From positions 438,519 through 502,518 of the forward strand of contig NZ_JBISCC010000125.1 of the NCBI RefSeq assembly GCF_044385915.1: a DNA stretch of 64,000 nucleotides. Direction: 5' to 3'. How positions within the stretch are numbered: position 1 is the stretch's first letter; each line of letters opens with the position of its first letter. Below are positions 35,443 to 43,864 of this stretch, piece by piece. The position numbers and the translations under genes are program-made. The notes beneath the pieces were generated by a model that did no database searches, had not been told where the DNA came from, and saw only the letters and a list, made by a program, of their open reading frames with translations. This DNA is from Thalassobellus citreus (GTDB lineage Bacteria > Bacteroidota > Bacteroidia > Flavobacteriales > Flavobacteriaceae).

Positions 35443-35928
35443 CTAGCTATTATTTCTTAACTCAGCCATTTTTATGGCAGCTATAGCAGCTTCGGTGCCT
35501 TTATTACCGTGTTTACCTCCAGAACGCTCTATAGATTGTTGCATATTATTATCGGTAAGCACACAAAAAATTACAGGTGTTTCATGCAATACATTAAGGT
35601 CTTTGATGCCTTGTGAAACCCCTTCGCAAACAAAATCGAAATGTTTTGTTTCACCTTGAATTACACTACCAATAGCAATAACAGCATTTACCATTTGCTC
35701 TTGCATTTTCTTACTTCCGTAAATAAGCTCGAAACTACCTGGAACGTTCCAACGCACTATATTTTCTGGCAATACACCATTTTCTATTAAAGCGTCGTAA
35801 GCCCCTTGGTATAAGCCTTCGGTAATATTATCATTCCATTCTGAAACAACAATCCCAAACCGAAATTTACTCGCGTCTGGGATTGTTGCTTTATCGTAAT
35901 CTGATAAATTTTTATTTATCGTAGCCAT
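35443..35928 (-). CDS. ribH: 6,7-dimethyl-8-ribityllumazine synthase
   Basis: This enzyme makes the lumazine precursor of riboflavin. The 161-residue protein has FGIVVSEWND near residue 24 (substrate-binding W), VRWNVPGSFELIYGSK near residue 58, AVIAIGSVIQGETKHFDFV near residue 84 (with the catalytic His of the GET-x-H-F-D motif), and PVIFCVLTDNNMQQSIERSG near residue 117. It lies 18 nt after the TPR gene, which is a typical flavobacterial neighbour. Confidence 0.95.
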   Translation of the reverse strand: MATINKNLSDYDKATIPDASKFRFGIVVSEWNDNITEGLYQGAYDALIENGVLPENIVRWNVPGSFELIYGSKKMQEQMVNAVIAIGSVIQGETKHFDFVCEGVSQGIKDLNVLHETPVIFCVLTDNNMQQSIERSGGKHGNKGTEAAIAAIKMAELRNNS

Positions 35929-35946
35929 TTTATATTAAAATTGGTA

Positions 35947-36717
35947 CTATTTATTTGCTAAAACTTTTGCTTTTCCAATAAAGACATCAACCGTTGAAGC
36001 TTCATTAGCATTAGGAAACTCTTCTTTTATTTTTTCGAAATAAGATAAAGCTTTATCAGCTTTTCCTAAATCTAAAGCAATAGCTCCTGCTTTATATAAA
36101 TACATTGGTGTTGTATAGCCATTGTTACGCATATTAGCAGCTTCTTCATAATACCCTAAAGCATCATCTTTCTGGTTTAATTGCACAAAAGCATCACCTA
36201 TATTTCCTTTTGCTAAAGGCGCTAAAATTTCGTCATCACTTTTAAAATTACTTAAATACTCAACGGCATTCTTGTAATCTTTTAATCTTAAATAAGCAGT
36301 ACCTGCATAATAGTTAGCTAAATTAGCCGCTGGTGTTCCGCTATATTCTTCAATAACATCTAACATTCCAAATTTACCTTCACCTCCATTTAGTGCTAAA
36401 TTGTATAAAGAATCTTTTTTAACACCTGTTACTGCTTCATCAAAATATTTCTGAGCTTGAAACATATCGTTCATAGCATTTACCTGCTTTGGTTTTGCTA
36501 TATATTCTTTATAAGCTAAAGACCCTAAAACCACAACAGCTACAAGTCCTACTATAATAAAAATATATTTCTGATTCTTAGCAACGAAGTCTTCAGTTTT
36601 AGATGCCGTTTCATCTAACGTATTAAACACTTCTGCAGTTGTAGAACCTTCTTCTATATTATGCTCTTTCTCTACTTTATTTTTAGGTTTATAACCTCTT
36701 TTATTATAAGTCGCCAT
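35947..36717 (-). CDS. TPR protein with one membrane anchor
   Basis: The 256-residue protein has a lysine-rich N-terminal tail, one membrane helix near residues 50-66 (YIFIIVGLVAVVVLGSLAY), and TPR-like repeats after it (for example YYAGTAYLRLKDYKNAVEYL and AKGNIGDAFVQLNQKDDALGYYEEA). The layout matches YfgM-like and similar periplasmic TPR proteins that assist assembly or secretion at the inner membrane. Its role is not known. It appears to have its own promoter and is probably the first gene of the run that continues with ribH, the two small genes and mutL. Confidence 0.8.
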   Translation of the reverse strand: MATYNKRGYKPKNKVEKEHNIEEGSTTAEVFNTLDETASKTEDFVAKNQKYIFIIVGLVAVVVLGSLAYKEYIAKPKQVNAMNDMFQAQKYFDEAVTGVKKDSLYNLALNGGEGKFGMLDVIEEYSGTPAANLANYYAGTAYLRLKDYKNAVEYLSNFKSDDEILAPLAKGNIGDAFVQLNQKDDALGYYEEAANMRNNGYTTPMYLYKAGAIALDLGKADKALSYFEKIKEEFPNANEASTVDVFIGKAKVLANK

Positions 36718-36742
36718 TTATTCTTTCTAAATTAATGTGGAG

Positions 36743-36750
36743 CAAAAATA
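36743..36750 (-). promoter_or_regulatory. -7 promoter box of the TPR-ribH run
   Basis: The minus strand reads TATTTTTG, a full TAnnTTTG match, ending 25 nt upstream of the ATG. No TTG is seen at the -33 position. Its position in the divergent gap before recF supports it. Confidence 0.45.
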
Positions 36751-36855
36751 TAATTTTTCTTCAGAACTAAAAGGGTATTTATTTGATATTTTTCAATAAT
36801 TTGCACTTCTTTTTATGAATTACAAGTTCGAAGCACACAATAAGTTGCCATTTTT

Positions 36856-37935
36856 ATGATTTTAAAATCACTTTCATTACTTAATTACAAGAATTTTGAT
36901 AGTAAATCATTTACTTTCAATGAGAAAATAAACTGTATTGTTGGTAATAATGGTATTGGTAAAACCAATGTTTTAGATGCTATTTATCATTTATCTTTTG
37001 GAAAAAGTTATTTTAATCCGGTAGCAACTCAAAACATTAAGCACAATGAAGATTTTTTTGTGGTTAATGGTGAATATGAAAAAGAAAGTAAACCTGAAAA
37101 AATTATTGTTAGCCTAAAACGCGGACAACAAAAAGTAATTAAACGCAATGGAAAAGCCTATGAAAAATTTAGCGAACACATTGGCTTTTTACCTTTGGTC
37201 ATTATTTCGCCTGCAGATAGAGATTTAATTATTGAAGGCAGTACTACACGCAGAAAATTTATAGACAGCGTTATTTCGCAAAGCGATAAAAATTATTTAA
37301 GCTATTTAATAAATTACAACAAAATCTTGGCACAACGCAATGCCTTACTTAAATATTTCGCACTTAATCATACGTTTAATAAAGACACCCTTGAGGTTTA
37401 CAACAAGCAACTTACCGATTATGGCTCTCAAATTTTTGAAAAACGTGATACTTTTTTAAAAGCATTCATCCCTATTTTTAAGTCGCGTTACGAAGCCATT
37501 AGTAATGGCAACGAAGCGGTAGATTTAAAATACCATAGTGATTTATTTGAAAATGATTTAAACACACTATTACAACAAGCTATTAACAAAGATAAAGCGT
37601 TACAATATACCAGCGTTGGCATTCATAAAGACGATTTACATTTTAATATAGCAGAACATCCTATTAAAAAATTTGGAAGTCAAGGTCAGCAAAAATCGTT
37701 TTTAATAGCCTTAAAATTAGCGCAATTCGATTTTATAAAAGCACAGAGCAATGTAAATCCTATTTTACTATTAGATGATATTTTTGATAAACTGGATGAA
37801 AACCGTGTTTCACAAATTATTAAGTTAGTAGATGACGAGAATTTCGGACAACTATTTATAAGCGACACACATGCCGAACGTACTGAAGCAGCTGTAAAAC
37901 AAGTGCATCAAAGTTATGAGATTTTTAAGCTTTAA
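36856..37935 (+). CDS. recF: DNA replication and repair protein RecF
   Basis: The 359-residue protein has the SMC-like ATPase parts of RecF: LKSLSLLNYKNFDSKSF at the start, Walker A in VGNNGIGKTNVLDAIYHLS (near residue 29), FGSQGQQKSFLIALKLAQ (signature motif, near residue 274) and PILLLDDIFDKLDENR (Walker B and D loop, near residue 302). It loads RecA at gapped DNA. It begins a plus-strand group with the 2H phosphoesterase and DUF721 genes. Confidence 0.95.
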   Translation: MILKSLSLLNYKNFDSKSFTFNEKINCIVGNNGIGKTNVLDAIYHLSFGKSYFNPVATQNIKHNEDFFVVNGEYEKESKPEKIIVSLKRGQQKVIKRNGKAYEKFSEHIGFLPLVIISPADRDLIIEGSTTRRKFIDSVISQSDKNYLSYLINYNKILAQRNALLKYFALNHTFNKDTLEVYNKQLTDYGSQIFEKRDTFLKAFIPIFKSRYEAISNGNEAVDLKYHSDLFENDLNTLLQQAINKDKALQYTSVGIHKDDLHFNIAEHPIKKFGSQGQQKSFLIALKLAQFDFIKAQSNVNPILLLDDIFDKLDENRVSQIIKLVDDENFGQLFISDTHAERTEAAVKQVHQSYEIFKL

Positions 37936-37945
37936 ACCTGTTTAA

Positions 37946-38626
37946 ATGAACCTTAAAGAACACTACAACAATCTCTACACAGAATCTATTCAAAAAATAT
38001 CTAATAACAATTATCAAATTGATGATTTAATAGAATCTTCATTAGATAAAAGATTCGGAATCACACTTGTTATAAGACCTTCTATTGAAGTTAAAAATGA
38101 AATTCAAAAATTTCTAAATGAAATAAAATCAATAGATCCAAATCAATATTATTATCAAAATTCAGATATTCACATAACAGTTATGTCTATTATATCATGT
38201 TATGATGGATTTAAATTAGAAAACATCAAACAATCTGAATACATAAAAATTATTGAAGAAAGCATCATTAAAAATTCTAATTTAAAAATTGATTTTAAAG
38301 GAATTACTGCATCTCCTTCGTGTATTATGGTACAAGGTTTTATGAATAACGAATCTTTAAACAACATAAGAAACAACTTAAGAGAAAACTTTAAAAACAC
38401 TACCTTAGAGCAAAGTATTGACAAACGTTATTCTATACAAACAGCACACAGTACAGTAGTTCGTTTTAAAGAAAAATTAAATAAAAAATCTGAATTATTA
38501 AAAGCCGTTGAAAGCTTTAAAAATTATAACTTTGGTTCATTTTCTGTAAACAACATAGAATTAGTTTATAATGATTGGTATCAAAAAGAAAAACACGTGA
38601 AGAAATTATTTAAATTCGATATTTAA
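37946..38626 (+). CDS. 2H phosphoesterase-like (2'-5' RNA ligase superfamily) protein
   Basis: The 226-residue protein has two H-x-T/S-x motifs separated by about 95 residues, DIHITVMSII near residue 73 and TAHSTVVRFKEK near residue 169. Such a pair marks the 2H phosphoesterase fold, in which the two histidines act on 2',3'-cyclic or similar phosphates. FGITLVIRPS near residue 33 and VNNIELVYNDWYQKEK near the end also fit the family. Its substrate is unknown. It lies between recF and the DUF721 gene. Confidence 0.75.
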   Translation: MNLKEHYNNLYTESIQKISNNNYQIDDLIESSLDKRFGITLVIRPSIEVKNEIQKFLNEIKSIDPNQYYYQNSDIHITVMSIISCYDGFKLENIKQSEYIKIIEESIIKNSNLKIDFKGITASPSCIMVQGFMNNESLNNIRNNLRENFKNTTLEQSIDKRYSIQTAHSTVVRFKEKLNKKSELLKAVESFKNYNFGSFSVNNIELVYNDWYQKEKHVKKLFKFDI

Positions 38627-38662
38627 AAATAAACCTACTTAACAAGTTATAAATAAGACACT

Positions 38663-38959
38663 ATGGCAAAACGTAACAACGAACATATAAGCATAAGTGA
38701 CGCCTTAAGAGAATTTGTTGAAACCAATAAGTTAGAAAAAGGTTTAGACAAAGTAAATGTTGCCGATGCTTGGGCAAACCTTATGGGAAATGGCGTTAAC
38801 AACTACACAACATCTGTAAATTTAGAGCGAGACACCTTATATATACAATTGAGTTCTAGTGTTCTTAGAGAAGAATTAAGCTATGGCAAACAAAAAATAA
38901 TAGACATGCTTAACGAAGAATTAGGCAAAGAAATTATTAAAAAACTGGTACTGCGATAA
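38663..38959 (+). CDS. DUF721 (DciA-like) protein
   Basis: This 98-residue protein matches the small DUF721 family: KVNVADAWANLMGNGVNNYT near residue 25, LYIQLSSSVLREELSYGKQKI near residue 53 (the conserved L-x-V/I-x-x-x-S-S-x-x-x-x-E-L) and a final GKEIIKKLVLR. DciA proteins help load the replicative helicase in many bacteria without DnaC. The position next to recF agrees with a replication role. The direct activity of the short Bacteroidetes form is an inference. Confidence 0.85.
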   Translation: MAKRNNEHISISDALREFVETNKLEKGLDKVNVADAWANLMGNGVNNYTTSVNLERDTLYIQLSSSVLREELSYGKQKIIDMLNEELGKEIIKKLVLR

Positions 38960-39021
38960 TTAGATATTTTAAAATATTATAAATATTTTAAAATAAAAGA
39001 AAAAGCTATCATTATTTATGC

Positions 39022-39029
39022 TACCTTTG
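39022..39029 (+). promoter_or_regulatory. -7 promoter box of the first cold-shock gene
   Basis: TACCTTTG fully matches TAnnTTTG and ends 27 nt before the ATG at 39057. It lies within a longer in-frame extension starting at 39018, and so argues that the longer start is wrong. Confidence 0.5.
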
Positions 39030-39056
39030 AGACTTAATTATTTTAATACAAATACA

Positions 39057-39248
39057 ATGAGTAAAGGTACCGTAAAATTCTTCAACGATTCAAAAGGATT
39101 TGGATTTATCACTGAAGATGACAACAACAAAGAACATTTCGTACACATTTCAGGACTTATCGATGAAATTCGTGAAGGTGATGCAGTTGAATTCGATCTA
39201 CAAGAAGGTAGAAAAGGATTAAACGCCGTAAACGTAAAAGTAATCTAA
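39057..39248 (+). CDS. Cold-shock protein (CspA family), first copy
   Basis: The 63-residue protein holds the nucleic-acid-binding motifs KGFGFITED (RNP1) and HFVHISGL (RNP2), and starts with MSKGTVKFFNDSKGFGF. It is a single-stranded RNA and DNA binder that acts as an RNA chaperone. An in-frame ATG at 39018 would add 13 residues of no similarity and run across a -7 box, so 39057 is chosen. The second copy downstream differs at about five residues only. A terminator hairpin follows. Confidence 0.93.
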   Translation: MSKGTVKFFNDSKGFGFITEDDNNKEHFVHISGLIDEIREGDAVEFDLQEGRKGLNAVNVKVI

Positions 39249-39274
39249 GATATATACTTTAACAATTACAACTT

Positions 39275-39310
39275 AAAAGTCTGTCAAAAATATTTGACAG
39301 GCTTTTTTTT
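39275..39310 (+). terminator. Terminator of the first cold-shock gene
   Basis: GTCTGTCAAA pairs with TTTGACAGGC (one G-T pair) around AATA, flanked by A on the left and eight T on the right, so the stem has up to 14 pairs. It is a classical intrinsic terminator, and it separates the two cold-shock genes. Confidence 0.88.
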
Positions 39311-39367
39311 ATTTCTTATCTTTTCCTCGCATAACTCACTGTTAAGTAGAAAATTATTATTTGGCAT

Positions 39368-39375
39368 TAAGTTTG
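39368..39375 (+). promoter_or_regulatory. -7 promoter box of the second cold-shock gene
   Basis: TAAGTTTG is a full match to TAnnTTTG and ends 37 nt before the ATG. The leader of about 32 nt would be longer than that of the first copy. No TTG is visible at the -33 position. Confidence 0.45.
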
Positions 39376-39412
39376 CAATCCAATTAGTAATTAATTTAAT
39401 ATTTTTAAAACA

Positions 39413-39604
39413 ATGAGTAAAGGAACAGTAAAATTCTTCAACGATTCTAAAGGATTCGGATTTATAATAGAAGAAGGTTCAAACAAAGAACATTTTGTTC
39501 ACATTTCTGGATTAATCGACGAAATTCGCGAAGGTGATGAAGTTGAATTTGATTTACAGGAAGGTAGAAAAGGTTTAAACGCAGTAAATGTAAAAGTAGT
39601 TTAA
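39413..39604 (+). CDS. Cold-shock protein (CspA family), second copy
   Basis: The 63-residue protein is almost identical to the copy encoded 164 nt upstream. RNP1 is KGFGFIIEE and RNP2 is HFVHISGL, and the substitutions are near residues 19-23, 43 and the C-terminus. It has its own promoter box and its own terminator, so the two genes are separate units that could respond to different conditions. High DNA similarity in the coding part but not in the flanks indicates tandem duplication with selection on the protein. Confidence 0.93.
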   Translation: MSKGTVKFFNDSKGFGFIIEEGSNKEHFVHISGLIDEIREGDEVEFDLQEGRKGLNAVNVKVV

Positions 39605-39629
39605 TATATATTACTAACATTATTGAAAC

Positions 39630-39660
39630 AAAAATCCCGCAACAATGTTGCGGGATTTTT
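39630..39660. terminator. Bidirectional terminator between the second cold-shock gene and ndk
   Basis: The arms AAAAATCCCGCAAC (39630-39643) and GTTGCGGGATTTTT (39647-39660) are perfect complements around AAT. A and T runs on the two sides allow it to stop both the cold-shock and the ndk transcripts. Confidence 0.9.
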
Positions 39661-39682
39661 TTATATAAATATTTTTTAATAC

Positions 39683-40102
39683 TTAAAACATATCTCTTCC
39701 AGAGAAATGAAAAGCACCTTCAATAGCAGCGTTATCATCGCTATCACTTCCGTGTACTGCATTTTCACTAATAGAATCTGCAAACATTTTACGAATAGTA
39801 CCTTCAGCCGCATCAGCAGGGTTTGTAGCACCAATTAAAGTTCTAAAATCTTCAACTGCATTTTCTTTTTCTAAAATTGCAGCAACAATTGGTCCACGAG
39901 TCATATATTCAACTAACTCTCCAAAAAACGGACGCTCATTATGAATTGCATAAAATGTTTCAGCATCAGCTTTAGTCATCTGTGTTAATTTCATTGCAAC
40001 AATTCTAAATCCTGAAGCTGAAATTTTTTCTAATATTGCGCCAATGTGTCCTTTTTCAACCGCATCTGGCTTTAGCATTGTAAATGTTCTATTTGTTGCC
40101 AT
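39683..40102 (-). CDS. ndk: Nucleoside diphosphate kinase
   Basis: The enzyme balances nucleoside triphosphate pools. It starts MATNRTFTMLKPDAVEKG, and NAVHGSDSDDNAAIE holds the catalytic H117 in the standard N-x-x-H-G-S-D motif. It has 139 residues, the usual length. A longer start at 40162 would add 20 residues of low similarity and cross the promoter found at 40124-40153, so the ATG at 40102 is the true start. It is a single-gene unit with its own promoter and terminator. Confidence 0.95.
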   Translation of the reverse strand: MATNRTFTMLKPDAVEKGHIGAILEKISASGFRIVAMKLTQMTKADAETFYAIHNERPFFGELVEYMTRGPIVAAILEKENAVEDFRTLIGATNPADAAEGTIRKMFADSISENAVHGSDSDDNAAIEGAFHFSGRDMF

Positions 40103-40123
40103 TTTTTTAAATTTAATTTTGCG

Positions 40124-40153
40124 CAAAAGTAATGTATTTCTATTTAAAAACAA
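40124..40153 (-). promoter_or_regulatory. Promoter of ndk
   Basis: The minus strand reads TTG, 19 nt, TACTTTTG, a full match to the Bacteroidetes promoter. The start is expected near 40118, about 15 nt before the ATG. It is one of the clearest promoters in the window and it decides the ndk start. Confidence 0.75.
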
Positions 40154-40176
40154 TATAAACAAATTTTAAAAAATTG

Positions 40177-40184
40177 TATCTTCG
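40177..40184 (+). promoter_or_regulatory. Promoter box close to the nrnA start, possible leaderless mRNA
   Basis: TATCTTCG (a variant of TAnnTTTG with C at one position) ends 6 nt before the ATG at 40191. If the RNA starts at the usual distance it would begin at or next to the start codon. No TTG is found at the expected upstream site. Confidence 0.35.
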
Positions 40185-40190
40185 CTCACT

Positions 40191-41213
40191 ATGACAAAAG
40201 AAGATATTACAAGTATAAAACAGCTACTTTCAACAAAAAAAAAGATAGTAATTGTACCACATAAAAACCCTGATGGCGATGCTATTGGCTCTACTTTAGG
40301 TTTATACCACTACTTATTAAAAAACAACAATCACGATGTTACAGTAATAACGCCAAATGATTATCCTAGTTTTTTAAAATGGATACCTGGTGAATCAACT
40401 ATTTTAAAACACGATTCGCAAACAAAAGCTTGTAATACTTTAGTTGAAACTGCCGATATTATTTTCACCCTAGATTTTAATGCATTTCATAGAACAGGAA
40501 ATATGGAAACTGTTCTAGAAAAAAGCAGTGCTATTAAAATAATGATAGACCACCATCAAGCGCCAGATGATTATGCCACTTATATGTTTAGTGATGTAAG
40601 CATGAGTTCTACCTGCGAAATGATATATCATTTTATTGATATGCTTGGTGATACCGATGCTATAAATGCTGAAATCGCTACCTGTTTATATGTGGGAATC
40701 ATGACAGATACAGGCTCGTTCAGGTTTCGTTCTACCACAAGTAAAACACATGAAATTATAGCGCATCTTATTGAAAAAGGAGCCGATAATTCTCAAATTC
40801 ATAATAACGTTTACGATACTAATACATACGAACGTTTACAATTATTAGGATGCGCACTTAATAACTTAAAAGTTATTCCAGAATCTAGAGCGGCCTATAT
40901 TAGTTTATCACAAGAGGAATTATTTAAATATAATTATAAGAAAGGTGATACCGAAGGCGTTGTTAATTATGCGCTATCTTTACAAAACATAGTACTTGCT
41001 GCTATTTTTATTGAAGACAAACAAGAAGGTATTATAAAAATATCGTTGCGCTCGAAAGGCGATTTTTCGGTTAACGAATTATCTCGTTCTCATTTTGAAG
41101 GTGGTGGACACACCAATGCTGCTGGAGGAAGAAGCCATTTATCACTAAATGATACTATTGAAAAATTTATCAATATATTACCTAGCTATAACAAAGCCTT
41201 AAATAATGAATAA
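40191..41213 (+). CDS. DHH family phosphoesterase (oligoribonuclease/PAP phosphatase NrnA-like)
   Basis: The 340-residue protein has the DHH/DHHA1 layout. HKNPDGDAIGSTLG near residue 24, TLDFNAFHRTGNM near residue 93, the DHH triad at residues 120-122 (IMIDHHQAPDDY), and GIMTDTGSFRFRST near residue 168 form the metal site. FEGGGHTNAAGG in the DHHA1 domain binds substrate. Such enzymes degrade nanoRNA and may dephosphorylate pAp. The last codons overlap the gldI start by 8 nt, so the genes are co-translated. Confidence 0.9.
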   Translation: MTKEDITSIKQLLSTKKKIVIVPHKNPDGDAIGSTLGLYHYLLKNNNHDVTVITPNDYPSFLKWIPGESTILKHDSQTKACNTLVETADIIFTLDFNAFHRTGNMETVLEKSSAIKIMIDHHQAPDDYATYMFSDVSMSSTCEMIYHFIDMLGDTDAINAEIATCLYVGIMTDTGSFRFRSTTSKTHEIIAHLIEKGADNSQIHNNVYDTNTYERLQLLGCALNNLKVIPESRAAYISLSQEELFKYNYKKGDTEGVVNYALSLQNIVLAAIFIEDKQEGIIKISLRSKGDFSVNELSRSHFEGGGHTNAAGGRSHLSLNDTIEKFINILPSYNKALNNE

Positions 41214-41742
41214 ATTTTTAACATTAATATGCATTGTATTTATAGCGGCATGTAAAAGTCCTGAAGCTAGAAAGCCTGTTTCAACTAAATCTGGCTCATT
41301 TATTAATGCATCTATTGAACGTAACAAAAAATTAAACGCAAAAGAACAAGCTGCTATTGAAAAAATTATTGCAGAACAAAATAAAAATTATATAGCCTCT
41401 CAAAGTGGATTTTGGTACTACTACAATAATAAAGTTGAAAATGATTCTTTAAAAGCACCAGGTTTTGGAGATATTATAAACTATAATTATGATGTAAAAC
41501 GCTTAAATGGTGACCTTATTTATTCTAAAGAAGAAATAACAACTCAAAATTATGCTATGGACAAGCAAGAGCTTTTTACTGGCTTAAGAGAAGGCTTAAA
41601 ACTTTTAAAAACTGGTGAAACAGCAACTTTTATATTTCCATCTCAAAAAGCTTATGGTTATTATGGAGATGAAAATAAAATATCACACAATACACCTATA
41701 GTTTGTGAAGTCACCGTAAATTCTATAACAACCCAAAACTAA
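41206..41742 (+). CDS. gldI: Gliding-motility-associated FKBP-type PPIase GldI
   Basis: This 178-residue lipoprotein has the lipobox IAAC (Cys at residue 16) and an FKBP-type domain: YNYDVKRLNGDLIYSKEE near residue 95, ELFTGLREGLKLLKTGETAT near residue 123, PSQKAYGYYGDENKISHNTP near residue 146, and a final VCEVTVNSI. The GldI family is needed for gliding in Flavobacterium and folds secreted proteins in the periplasm or at the outer membrane. It overlaps the end of the nrnA gene. The next gene encodes another PPIase. Confidence 0.85.
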   Translation: MNKFLTLICIVFIAACKSPEARKPVSTKSGSFINASIERNKKLNAKEQAAIEKIIAEQNKNYIASQSGFWYYYNNKVENDSLKAPGFGDIINYNYDVKRLNGDLIYSKEEITTQNYAMDKQELFTGLREGLKLLKTGETATFIFPSQKAYGYYGDENKISHNTPIVCEVTVNSITTQN

Positions 41743-41752
41743 ATATATTACA

Positions 41753-42880
41753 ATGCACCTATTAAAACATACTATTAAAATTTCATTCTTAGCATTATTA
41801 ATAAGTTTTACAGCATGTAAAGCACAATACCCAGATCTAGAAGACGGCATGTATGCTGAATTTGTAACTACAAAAGGCATTATGGTAGCAAAACTAGATT
41901 ACGAGAAAACACCCATTACAGTTGCCAATTTTGTATCATTAGCCGAAGGAGAAAACACCTTGGTTAATGAAAAATATAAAGGAAAAAAATTCTATAATGG
42001 CACCATTTTTCATCGTGTTATTAATGATTTTATGATTCAAGGAGGCGATCCTTTGGGTAATGGAACTGGAAACCCTGGTTACAAATTCATGGATGAGTTT
42101 AACCCTGAATTAACACATGATAAAGCAGGTATTTTATCTATGGCTAATTCTGGACCAAAAACAAATGGAAGTCAGTTTTTCATAACAGATAAACCTACGC
42201 CACACTTAGATAACAGACATACTGTTTTTGGAGAACTTGTATTAGGGTTAGATGTAGAAGATAGTATATCTAATGTAAAAACAGGCGCTAATAATAAACC
42301 CGAAGTAGATGTTATTATTACAGAATTAAATATTATACGAAAAGGAAAAGAAGCTAAAAAGTTTGATGCTCCAGATATTTTTGTGAATCATTTTGCTGAA
42401 GCTGAGAAAAAAGAAAAAGAAGCTGCAGCAAAAACTGAAGCGCTTTTAAAAGCAACAAAAGAGAAATTTAGCAAACAAAAAGAAGAAGCCATCACCCTGC
42501 CATCTGGTTTACAATATGTAATTACAGAAAAAGGAAATGGTGAAAAATTACCAGAAAACGCTGAAGCTTTAACACATTACGCTGTTTACTTTGAAGATGG
42601 AAAATTACTTGACACTAGTAAATTAGAAGTTGCAGAAGCACTTAACGCAGTAAATGAAAGAAAAAAAGCAGCTAATGCCTACAAACCAATTACCGCCAAT
42701 ATTAGTCCTGATGCCAGTATGATTGCTGGTTTTAAAGAGGGCTTACAACAATTAAGTGTTGGAGATAAAGCTACTCTTTTTATACCTTATCATTTAGCTT
42801 ACGGAGAAGCAGGAAACAGAGGAATTCCTGGGAAAACGAATATTATTTTTGAAGTTGAAATTATAGAACTTATTAAATAA
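41753..42880 (+). CDS. Two-domain peptidyl-prolyl isomerase (cyclophilin plus FKBP)
   Basis: This 375-residue lipoprotein (lipobox FTAC, Cys near residue 22) has an N-terminal cyclophilin domain (residues 35-200). It includes FYNGTIFHRVINDFMIQGGD, NSGPKTNGSQFFIT and HLDNRHTVFGELV, with the catalytic FHRV and the NGSQFFIT segment. After a charged linker rich in K, E and A (residues 200-240) comes an FKBP domain (SGLQYVITEKGNGEKLP, LSVGDKATLFIPYHLAYGEAG). It would act on exported proteins in the periplasm together with GldI. Confidence 0.88.
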   Translation: MHLLKHTIKISFLALLISFTACKAQYPDLEDGMYAEFVTTKGIMVAKLDYEKTPITVANFVSLAEGENTLVNEKYKGKKFYNGTIFHRVINDFMIQGGDPLGNGTGNPGYKFMDEFNPELTHDKAGILSMANSGPKTNGSQFFITDKPTPHLDNRHTVFGELVLGLDVEDSISNVKTGANNKPEVDVIITELNIIRKGKEAKKFDAPDIFVNHFAEAEKKEKEAAAKTEALLKATKEKFSKQKEEAITLPSGLQYVITEKGNGEKLPENAEALTHYAVYFEDGKLLDTSKLEVAEALNAVNERKKAANAYKPITANISPDASMIAGFKEGLQQLSVGDKATLFIPYHLAYGEAGNRGIPGKTNIIFEVEIIELIK

Positions 42881-42936
42881 ATTTTAACACTAAAGAGATT
42901 TCAAACTTTTATATTTACGTTGAAAAAATAAAAACT

Positions 42937-43863
42937 ATGCAACTATTAAAATTTGATTGGAACCCTATAACAGGCATTGACATTATAGGGAATTTCAAAC
43001 TCCATTTTTACAGCCTTATGTGGGTAACTGCATTTATTGTTGGATGGTATATTATGAAACGTATTTTTACAAAAGAAAAAGTATCTTTAGATTACTTAGA
43101 TCCGCTTTTTATTTATACCGTTTTAGCTACCATGTTAGGCGCTCGCTTAGGTCACGTGTTATTTTATCAATCGGAATTAATAAGTCAAGATTTCTTTAGC
43201 ATCTTTTTACCTTTTAAATTTAAAGGCGGTTTTGAATTTACAGGCTTTCAAGGACTTGCTAGTCATGGTGCTGCAATAGGTATTATTATTGGTATGTATT
43301 TATACCGAAGAAAATATAAATACAAATCGCTTTTATGGATTTTAGATAGAATTGTAATTTCTGTAGCTTCTGGTGCTGTTTTTATTAGAATAGGAAATTT
43401 TATTAATTCTGAAATTATTGGAAAAGTAACCGATTCTAATTTTGGAGTTCGTTTTATTCAAGATGAATATTACAAAAGAGAAATTACACAACTTACAGGA
43501 ATCAAGGATGTAAAAAAAGCTTACGCTGCTGTTACCGACAACCCGCAATTTGCAGAGTTATTAGACAAAGTACCATACCGACACCCTGCTCAATTATACG
43601 AATCGTTTTGCTATATTTTTGTGTTTTTAATTTTATGGTATTTCTATACTAAAACTAATAAAAAAGACCAAACAGGCTTTCTTTTTGGACTATTCTTAGT
43701 ACTGCTTTGGACTATTCGTTTCTTTGTCGAGTTTTTTAAAGAACCACAAAATCAAGAACGAGCAGATTGGTTACTAAACACAGGACAATGGCTAAGTATT
43801 CCGTTTGTACTATTAGGACTTTACTTTATGTTCATTTTCAAACCAAAATCTGTAGTTAAGTAA
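42937..43863 (+). CDS. lgt: Prolipoprotein diacylglyceryl transferase
   Basis: The enzyme puts a diacylglyceryl group on the lipobox cysteine of prolipoproteins, the first step in their maturation. The 308-residue membrane protein has about seven helices, ARLGHVLFYQ near residue 69, LASHGAAIGIIIG near residue 108 (catalytic His), and IRIGNFINSEIIGK near residue 150 (the family signature, with a small change at its first Arg). PAQLYESFCYIFVF near residue 216 is also conserved. Several lipoprotein genes nearby would depend on it. Confidence 0.94.
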   Translation: MQLLKFDWNPITGIDIIGNFKLHFYSLMWVTAFIVGWYIMKRIFTKEKVSLDYLDPLFIYTVLATMLGARLGHVLFYQSELISQDFFSIFLPFKFKGGFEFTGFQGLASHGAAIGIIIGMYLYRRKYKYKSLLWILDRIVISVASGAVFIRIGNFINSEIIGKVTDSNFGVRFIQDEYYKREITQLTGIKDVKKAYAAVTDNPQFAELLDKVPYRHPAQLYESFCYIFVFLILWYFYTKTNKKDQTGFLFGLFLVLLWTIRFFVEFFKEPQNQERADWLLNTGQWLSIPFVLLGLYFMFIFKPKSVVK

Positions 43864-43864
43864 C

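Noticed and set aside
39018..39056. Longer N-terminus for the first cold-shock protein
   Set aside because: The second copy and the family start at MSKGT; the extension contains the promoter box TACCTTTG.
40103..40162. Longer N-terminus for ndk
   Set aside because: It adds 20 residues without similarity to the family and would include a full promoter (TTG-N19-TACTTTTG); the family start is MATNRTF.
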